From positions 1 through 34,121 of the forward strand of contig JAMCWA010000022.1 in the NCBI GenBank assembly GCA_023475165.1: a DNA stretch of 34,121 nucleotides, given 5' to 3'. How positions within the stretch are numbered: position 1 is the stretch's first letter; each line of letters starts with the position of its first letter. Of the stretch, positions 29,158-34,121 are shown in pieces. The notes under the pieces are model-generated. The model had not been told where the DNA came from and did not search any database. It worked only from the letters and a program-made list of their open reading frames with translations. The DNA comes from Bacillota bacterium. GTDB lineage: Bacteria; Bacillota; Sulfobacillia; JAMCWA01. The position numbers and the translations under genes are program-made.

Positions 29158-30834
29158 CTACGCCTCTGCAACCCCGATGAGCTTATCCAGGGGCTGGCCG
29201 GCTGGCACCATGGGCCAGACGTTCTCAACGGGGTCCACGATGAAGTCTACCAGCATGGGGTGCGGGCTGGCCAGGGCCTTCTCCAGGGCTGGCCGCACCT
29301 CTTCTGAACGAGTGACCCTGGCGCCGGTAATCCCGTAAGCTTCGGCCAGCTTGACGAAGTCCGGATTGCCGTTCAGGGCCACCCCGGCCTCGCGGTTATC
29401 ATGGTAGATCTCTTGCAGCTGCCGGACCATCCCCAGATAACCGTTGTTCAAGATGAGGATCTTCACCGGCAAATCAAGATAGGCCAGGGTAGCCAGTTCC
29501 TGCAGGTTCATCTGGAAACTCCCGTCACCGGCCACCAGGAAGACCTCCTCCTCGGGGCGACCGATCTTGGCCCCGATGGCGCCCGGAAACCCAAAGCCCA
29601 TGGCCCCCAGCCCTCCCGAGGTCAAAAAAGACCTGGGACGCGTAAACCTGTAATAATGGGCGGCCCACATCTGGTGCTGGCCGACCTCCGTCACCACCAG
29701 GGCTTTCCCCTCTGTCACCTGGTAGAGTCCCTCAACAACCTCCTGAGGCTTCAACACCCCTTCCTCCTTTTGGTAAGCCAGTGGGTGTTTCTCCTCCCAG
29801 TAGGCAATCTGCCGCCGCCAAGCCCCCTCTTTCCCCTCCTTCACCAAGGGCAAGAGCTGAGTCAAGACATTTTTCAGGTCTCCCACAACGGGTATGTCAC
29901 ACTTGACGTTCTTGCCGATTTCCGCCGGATCGATATCCACATGAATGACTTTGGCGAGGGGAGCAAACTTCTCCACCAGGCCGGTAACCCGGTCATCAAA
30001 ACGCGCCCCCAGTGCAATAATAAGATCGGAGCGCATAACCGCCATGTTGGCGGCGTAGGTTCCGTGTAGTCCTAACATACCAATGAAAAGCGGATGATCC
30101 ATGGGGAAGCCGCCCAACCCCATCAGGGTGGTAGTGACCGGGATTTTGGTCTTCTCCGCCAATGACAAAAGCTCCTGGTGTGCCCCGGAGGCTGTAATGC
30201 CACCGCCGGCATAAATTATCGGTCTCTTGGCCTCGCCCATGGCCTTGGCCACCCGTCCTACCTGGGCGGGATGGCCAGTCACGCTCGGTCTGTAACCAGG
30301 CAGTTGAAGGCTGGGGGCGAACTCATATTGGCCCACAGAAGCGGACACATCCCTGGGGATATCCACCAGGACCGGGCCCGGGCGCCCGGTGGCAGCGATG
30401 TGAAAGGCCTCGCGGATGATCCGGGGAAGGTCAGCGGGGTCCTTGACCAGGTAGTTGTGCTTGGTGATGGGCATGGTGATGGTGGTGAGATCGGCTTCCT
30501 GGAAGGAATCCGTCCCCAAAAGGGATCTGGGGGTCTGGCCGGTCAAAGCCACCACCGGAATGGAGTCCATGAAGGCGTTGGCCAGGCCGGTGATGAGATT
30601 GGTGGCCCCCGGGCCGGAGGTGGCCAGACAAACCCCCGTTTTCCCCGTGGCCCGGGCATAGCCATCAGCAGCGTGGACGGCCGCCTGCTCATGGCGGGTC
30701 AGGATGTTTTTGATCGAGGAATCCCGGAGGGCATCGTAGATGGGCGTAATGGCCCCCCCAGGAATACCAAAGATGGTATCCACCCCTTCTTTCAGCAGTG
30801 ACTGTACCAGCATCTGAGCCCCTGTAAGTTGCAT
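29158..30834 (-). CDS. ilvB: Acetolactate synthase, large (catalytic) subunit
   Basis: A 558-residue ThDP enzyme that condenses two pyruvates to 2-acetolactate, or pyruvate and 2-oxobutyrate to acetohydroxybutyrate, the first common step of valine and isoleucine synthesis. The N-terminal part shows FGIPGGAITPIYDAL and the catalytic Glu in RHEQAAVHAADGYARATG. The FAD region follows in the middle. The ThDP-binding signature GDGSFQMNLQELATLAYLDLPVKILILNNGYLGMVRQ lies near residue 440-475. The ATG has GGAAGG upstream. It lies 44 bases after ilvD on the same strand. The regulatory subunit gene ilvN, which normally follows, is absent; downstream is only intergenic sequence and a convergent gene. 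Confidence 0.95.
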   Translation of the reverse strand: MQLTGAQMLVQSLLKEGVDTIFGIPGGAITPIYDALRDSSIKNILTRHEQAAVHAADGYARATGKTGVCLATSGPGATNLITGLANAFMDSIPVVALTGQTPRSLLGTDSFQEADLTTITMPITKHNYLVKDPADLPRIIREAFHIAATGRPGPVLVDIPRDVSASVGQYEFAPSLQLPGYRPSVTGHPAQVGRVAKAMGEAKRPIIYAGGGITASGAHQELLSLAEKTKIPVTTTLMGLGGFPMDHPLFIGMLGLHGTYAANMAVMRSDLIIALGARFDDRVTGLVEKFAPLAKVIHVDIDPAEIGKNVKCDIPVVGDLKNVLTQLLPLVKEGKEGAWRRQIAYWEEKHPLAYQKEEGVLKPQEVVEGLYQVTEGKALVVTEVGQHQMWAAHYYRFTRPRSFLTSGGLGAMGFGFPGAIGAKIGRPEEEVFLVAGDGSFQMNLQELATLAYLDLPVKILILNNGYLGMVRQLQEIYHDNREAGVALNGNPDFVKLAEAYGITGARVTRSEEVRPALEKALASPHPMLVDFIVDPVENVWPMVPAGQPLDKLIGVAEA

Positions 30835-30878
30835 GCCAAATCACGCCTTCCGAGGAACACTAGATTGGCGGCAAACGC

Positions 30879-32543
30879 TCATTCTTCCGGGTACACCGCC
30901 CCGCTATTAGCCGAAGTTACAATCTTGCTGTAGCGAGACAGGTAGCCCTTCTTGATCTTCTGCTCCAGAGGCTTCCAGGCCGCCCGGCGCCGCTGTATTT
31001 CCGCCTCCGGCACCAGCAGGTCCACCCGCCGCTCGGGAATATTGATGGAGATAGTGTCCCCCTCCTCCACCAACCCGACCGGCCCGCCCTCCATGGCTTC
31101 CGGAGAAACGTGGCCGATGGAGGCGCCGCGCGAGGCCCCGGAGAAACGCCCGTCGGTGATTAGGGCCACCTCTTTATCCAGGCCCATCCCGGCCAAGGCC
31201 GAGGTGGGTGAGAGCATCTCCCGCATCCCTGGTCCACCCTTGGGGCCCTCGTAGCGGATCACGATGACGTCGCCCTTCCTGATCTGGCCACCGGTGATGG
31301 CGGCAAAGGCTTCCTCCTCAGAATTAAAGACCCGGGCCGGTCCCTGGTGGCGAAGCATCTCGGGAGCCACGGCTCCCTGTTTGACGACAGCTCCCCTGGG
31401 GGCCAGGCTGCCCCAAAGAATGGCCAGCCCGCCGGTAGCCCCGTACGGCTCGGCCAAGGGACGAATCACGTCCCGCCGTTTGACCGAAGCCTTCTTGACG
31501 TTCTCCCCCACCGTCTGGCCCGTTACCGTCATAGCCTGAAGGTGCAGCCGGCCGCTGCGGGATAGTTCCAGTAACACGGCCTGGATGCCGCCGGCTTCAT
31601 CCAGGTCCTGAATGTGGTGTTTGCCGGCGGGGCTAAGGTAACAAATCTGCGGTGTCGCCTGACTCACCCGATCCACCAGAGCCAGGTCCAGCTCCACCCC
31701 GGCGGCGGCGGCGATGGCCGTCAGGTGTAGGACGGTATTGGTGGAGCAACCCAGGGCCATGTCCGCCATGAGGGCGTTTTCAACGGACTCCCGCGTGATG
31801 ATATCGCGGGGCTTGATGTCTCGCGACAGAAGCTCCATCACCTTCGTCCCGGCTTCCTTGGCCAATCGCAGGCGGGCCGAATTGACGGCGGGGATGGTCC
31901 CATTGCCCGGCAAGCCCATGCCGATGGCCTCCGTCAGGCCGTTCATGGAGTTGGCCGTGAACATCCCGGCACAGGAACCAAAGCCGGGACAGGCCACGTC
32001 TTCCAGCTCCTTGAGCTCATCTTCCTTCATTTTCCCGGTCAGGGTAGCCCCCACCGCCTCAAAGACAGTGCTAACGTCCACATCCTGGCCCCGGTAGCGC
32101 CCGGCCAACATGGGACCGCCGCTGACCACCACCGTCGGGATGTTAATGCGGGCGGCCGCCATGAGCATGGCCGGGACGATCTTGTCGCAGTTGGGGATCA
32201 TAACCATGGCATCCAGGCCGTGCGCCTCCACCATCACCTCCACCGAGTCGGTGATGAGTTCCCGGCTGGCCAAAGAGTAGTGCATCCCGACATGGCCCAT
32301 GGCGATTCCATCACAAACCCCAATGGTGGAAAACTCAAAGGGTGTGCCCCCGGCCATTCTTATCCCGGCCTTCACCGCCTCAGCGATCCGGTTGAGGTGG
32401 GCGTGACCGGGAATCAGTTCGTTATAGGAGTTGACCACCCCGACCAGGGGACGCTTGAGCTCCTCGTCGGTCAGGCCCAGGGCCTTAAAAAGGGACCGGT
32501 GGGGGGCCCTGGCCACTCCTTCTTTGACTCTGTCACTACGCAT
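30879..32543 (-). CDS. ilvD: Dihydroxy-acid dehydratase
   Basis: A 554-residue iron-sulfur enzyme that dehydrates 2,3-dihydroxy acids to the 2-oxo acids of valine and isoleucine synthesis. The signatures [18 protein letters not shown] (Cys119) and [31 protein letters not shown] (Cys191) are present, and the C-terminal [19 protein letters not shown] is typical. At the third cysteine position of [2Fe-2S]-type relatives the sequence is [10 protein letters not shown], without Cys, as in the oxygen-sensitive [4Fe-4S] type. The ATG at 32543 follows GGGGGAGGAG; 51 bases of open frame before it have no binding site. It is cotranscribed in direction with ilvE upstream and ilvB downstream. Confidence 0.95.
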   Translation of the reverse strand: MRSDRVKEGVARAPHRSLFKALGLTDEELKRPLVGVVNSYNELIPGHAHLNRIAEAVKAGIRMAGGTPFEFSTIGVCDGIAMGHVGMHYSLASRELITDSVEVMVEAHGLDAMVMIPNCDKIVPAMLMAAARINIPTVVVSGGPMLAGRYRGQDVDVSTVFEAVGATLTGKMKEDELKELEDVACPGFGSCAGMFTANSMNGLTEAIGMGLPGNGTIPAVNSARLRLAKEAGTKVMELLSRDIKPRDIITRESVENALMADMALGCSTNTVLHLTAIAAAAGVELDLALVDRVSQATPQICYLSPAGKHHIQDLDEAGGIQAVLLELSRSGRLHLQAMTVTGQTVGENVKKASVKRRDVIRPLAEPYGATGGLAILWGSLAPRGAVVKQGAVAPEMLRHQGPARVFNSEEEAFAAITGGQIRKGDVIVIRYEGPKGGPGMREMLSPTSALAGMGLDKEVALITDGRFSGASRGASIGHVSPEAMEGGPVGLVEEGDTISINIPERRVDLLVPEAEIQRRRAAWKPLEQKIKKGYLSRYSKIVTSANSGAVYPEE

Positions 32544-32603
32544 CTGATAACTCCTCCCCCATGACAGCCGCAATCTCTTTCTCAGAAAGGGCAAGATTGA
32601 AAC

Positions 32604-32646
32604 CGCAGCTTGTCAGCTGTCTCCAGGAGAGTGCTGACAAACTGCG
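32604..32646. repeat. Inverted repeat in the ilvE-ilvD spacer
   Basis: CGCAGCTTGTCAGC at 32604-32617 pairs with GCTGACAAACTGCG at 32633-32646, with one mismatch in 14. The 15-base loop contains a further TCTCC-AGGAGA palindrome. The right arm starts the second copy of the dispersed repeat (32632-32666, related to 28962-28996). The structure could form in the ilv message or mark a small palindromic element. Confidence 0.6.
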
Positions 32647-32821
32647 TTGTGAGTGGTCAGCCCGCCCGGGAAATCGCAAGGCCGAGACCTCAAATCAGCC
32701 CAGATGCCAAGGCTCCAAGGCGAGGCGTACTAGGTGGTGCGTTGAGCGAGGAGCCGCCGGAGCGACAATCGGCAAGAGTAATGCCCCTTTAATAAAAAGG
32801 TTCTTTCTTGCAGATTGCGCC

Positions 32822-32843
32822 ACACCGCCGATGGGTGTTTTTT
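32822..32843 (+). terminator. Small terminator-like hairpin on the plus strand
   Basis: ACACC at 32822-32826 pairs with GGTGT at 32834-32838, followed by six T residues. The stem is short. It points in the plus direction, opposite to the ilv genes, where no gene is known to be transcribed. It could end an unrecognised small transcript or arise by chance. Confidence 0.3.
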
Positions 32844-32852
32844 AGCGGTCTC

Positions 32853-33719
32853 CTAGAGGAGTGTCCCGTTGCTCTGGGCGTACTCCCGGAAGGCCGCCAT
32901 GAGTTTGGCGGTCACCGGGCCGGGGGTACCGTTACCAACCCTCCGCCCGTCCACCTCTACCACGGGAATAACCTCGGCTGCCGTACCCGTCAGGAAGCAC
33001 TCGTCAGCCACATAAAGATCATGCATGGTAAAAAGGTCTTCCGCCACCGTGGTGCCCATTCCGCGGGCCAGGTCCATGATGGTGGCCCTGGTAATGCCCT
33101 CCAGGATACCGACGTAAGGCGGCGGGGTGATCAGTGTCCCCCTCTTAACGATGAAGATGTTATCCCCAGTCCCTTCCACCACGAATCCCTGGCTATTGAG
33201 CATGACCACCTCGGGATACCCCATCAGGTTGGCTTCGATCTTGGCTAAAACGTTGTTCAAGTAGTTCAGAGACTTGATCCGCGGATTCAAGGTGTCCACC
33301 GAATTGCGGCGCGTGGCCACGGTTTTAACCTTGAGCCCCCTGGTATAAAGCTCCTGGGGCCAAAGAGTGATCTTGTCGGCAATGACGAAGACGGAAGCAC
33401 GGGGACACTTTCTGGGGTCAAGGCCCAGATCACCGGCCCCCCGGGTAACCACCAGCCTGATGTAGGCATCGCTTAGACCATTGCGGCGGACGGTCTCCAA
33501 GACGGCCTCCTCCATCTCCTTCCAGCTCAGGGGGATCTCCAGGATAATGGAGCGGGCGGATTCGTAAAGACGGTCCAGGTGCTCCGTCAGCTTGAAGACG
33601 CGCCCGTTATAGGCCCTGATCCCCTCAAAAATCCCGTCACCATAAAGGAGGCCATGGTCAAAAACGGAGACTTTGGCCTCTTCTGGAGAGACAAACTTGC
33701 CGTCCAGATAGATCTGCAT
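32853..33719 (-). CDS. ilvE: Branched-chain amino acid aminotransferase
   Basis: A 288-residue fold-type IV PLP enzyme that transfers the amino group between glutamate and the oxo acids of valine, leucine and isoleucine. MQIYLDGKFVSPEEAKVSVFDHGLLYGDGIFEGIRAYNGRVFKLTEHLDRL is the classical opening. The PLP lysine is Lys149 in NPRIKSLNYLNNVLA. The signature EGTGDNIFIVKRGTLITPP and GITRATIMDLA follow. The ATG at 33719 follows GAGAGGAGTGG at five bases; the open frame extends 135 bases upstream without a site. It lies between leuB and ilvD on the same strand, consistent with a leu/ilv operon. Confidence 0.95.
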   Translation of the reverse strand: MQIYLDGKFVSPEEAKVSVFDHGLLYGDGIFEGIRAYNGRVFKLTEHLDRLYESARSIILEIPLSWKEMEEAVLETVRRNGLSDAYIRLVVTRGAGDLGLDPRKCPRASVFVIADKITLWPQELYTRGLKVKTVATRRNSVDTLNPRIKSLNYLNNVLAKIEANLMGYPEVVMLNSQGFVVEGTGDNIFIVKRGTLITPPPYVGILEGITRATIMDLARGMGTTVAEDLFTMHDLYVADECFLTGTAAEVIPVVEVDGRRVGNGTPGPVTAKLMAAFREYAQSNGTLL

Positions 33720-33869
33720 GAAATCCACTCCTCTCAGAAAATGTGTTTCTTGTTCAAATGGGGACGTTCTCTTGTGACCTGCAGAACTGCTATTGGTTAG
33801 CAAGCCCTTTGGCCTATTGATATATTCGCCGTTATCAGGAACAAAACCTCTCAAAGTAAGAAGTGTTCA

Positions 33870-33910
33870 GGTTGGTTCCGGCCCTTGGGTTTCTCTGCCC
33901 AAATCCAACC
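33870..33910 (-). promoter_or_regulatory. Hairpin between leuB and ilvE
   Basis: Directly after the leuB stop, the minus strand reads GGTTGGATTTGGG, then an eight-base loop, then CCCAAGGGCCGGAACCAACC. The ends GGTTGG and CCAACC pair, as do the inner TTTGGG and CCCAAG (one mismatch), with an internal bulge. There is no T run. It may stabilise or process the message. It is not a T-box. Confidence 0.35.
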
Positions 33911-34121
33911 TCAGCGGGTTATTCGAGCCGCCACGGCCGCCCCCATCTCTTCGGTGGAGACCGGAATCATTCCTGGGGTAAGAATGTCCTGGGTACGGTA
34001 GCCATCGCCAATGGTTTTCCGAACGGCCCTTTCCACAGCCTGAGCTGCCGTCCTGAGTCCGAGGGAGCTCTCCAGAAGCATGGCTGCCGAAAGAATGGCG
34101 GCCAGGGGATTGGCCTAGAAC
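33911..34121 (-). CDS. leuB: 3-isopropylmalate dehydrogenase, C-terminal fragment
   Basis: Sixty-seven codons read [31 protein letters not shown], then [36 protein letters not shown], and stop at 33911-33913. [14 protein letters not shown] and the GYRTxDI / VSTEEMGxAVAARI ending are characteristic of LeuB, the NAD-dependent enzyme that oxidises 3-isopropylmalate in leucine synthesis. The 5' part lies beyond the right edge. The codon just before the conserved ANP is TAG (34117-34115), an in-frame stop. It falls in the last seven bases of the window, so it is either a true nonsense mutation or an edge artefact. Confidence 0.85.

Larger units (their letters stand above)
32544..32852. other. Spacer between ilvE and ilvD
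   Basis: No gene is visible in these 309 bases, an unusually long gap inside an apparent operon. It contains a 14-base inverted repeat (32604-32646), a copy of the dispersed repeat (32632-32666) and a small plus-strand terminator-like hairpin (32822-32843). I searched the minus strand for a T-box core (AGGGTGGTACCGCG) and found none. Confidence 0.5.

Noticed and set aside
29053..29338. Plus-strand frames over the ilvB 3' end, including one that starts ATGAGGAGG
   Set aside because: They are antisense to ilvB and arise from the repeat units; no protein-like sequence.
32544..33910. T-box riboswitch for the ilv genes
   Set aside because: The conserved AGGGTGGTACCGCG core is not found on the minus strand in either gap (32544-32852 or 33720-33910), and neither hairpin there has the terminator/antiterminator layout.

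Overview
The window reads as a chromosomal segment of a fairly GC-rich member of the Bacillota, probably a clostridial or Moorella-like anaerobe. The evidence is the strong AGGAGG-type ribosome binding sites, the many TTG and GTG starts that sit behind good binding sites, several sigma-A type promoters, short-Q-loop (Firmicutes-type) CydA, and an ECF sigma/anti-sigma pair followed by LiaI/LiaG/PspC-like envelope proteins. No rRNA, tRNA or intact insertion sequence was seen. The genus is inference.

Layout. (1) 1-2054: a ROK repressor on the minus strand, the first codons of a further minus-strand gene at the left edge, and a gene-poor stretch with an orphan terminator and a pair of direct repeats. 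(2) 2055-5386: a small membrane protein, then a TetR regulator and an ABC-2 efflux transporter, with two related palindromic operators. (3) 5388-6734: a decayed region with an N-terminally truncated ImmA/IrrE peptidase and an excisionase-like remnant, perhaps the scar of an integrative element. (4) 6735-10538: a threonine/serine dehydratase and cytochrome bd oxidase cydAB. (5) 10917-20872: a carbohydrate-use cluster on one strand: GntR regulator, PfkB kinase, GH4 glycosidase, a large PHP-domain protein, a solute-binding lipoprotein, two permeases and an amidohydrolase. (6) 20969-23598: an MFS exporter and a convergent acyl-CoA dehydrogenase. (7) 24262-28920: ECF sigma factor, zinc-finger anti-sigma factor and three membrane proteins that share one two-helix module. 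(8) 29158-34121: branched-chain amino acid genes on the minus strand, ordered leuB (partial), ilvE, ilvD, ilvB.

How the genes work together. The carbohydrate cluster looks self-contained apart from an ABC ATPase, which must come from elsewhere. A sugar or glycoside would be imported by the lipoprotein and permeases, cleaved by the NAD-dependent GH4 enzyme, processed by the PHP and amidohydrolase proteins, and phosphorylated by the PfkB kinase under GntR control. The GH4 active-site motif (CDEI) matches none of the classical GH4 subgroups as I know them, and the PHP gene is an unusual partner, so the substrate may be unexplored. Block 7 looks like a cell-envelope stress regulon.

The most unusual non-coding signal is a recurring arrangement of paired 29-36 base direct repeats, each pair with a different sequence but all with a period of 71-75 bases. 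Pairs lie at 1943/2016, 23621/23696, 23767/23838 and 29041/29114; the two middle pairs form one continuous evenly spaced series. They resemble two-repeat CRISPR units in size only. I do not know what they are.
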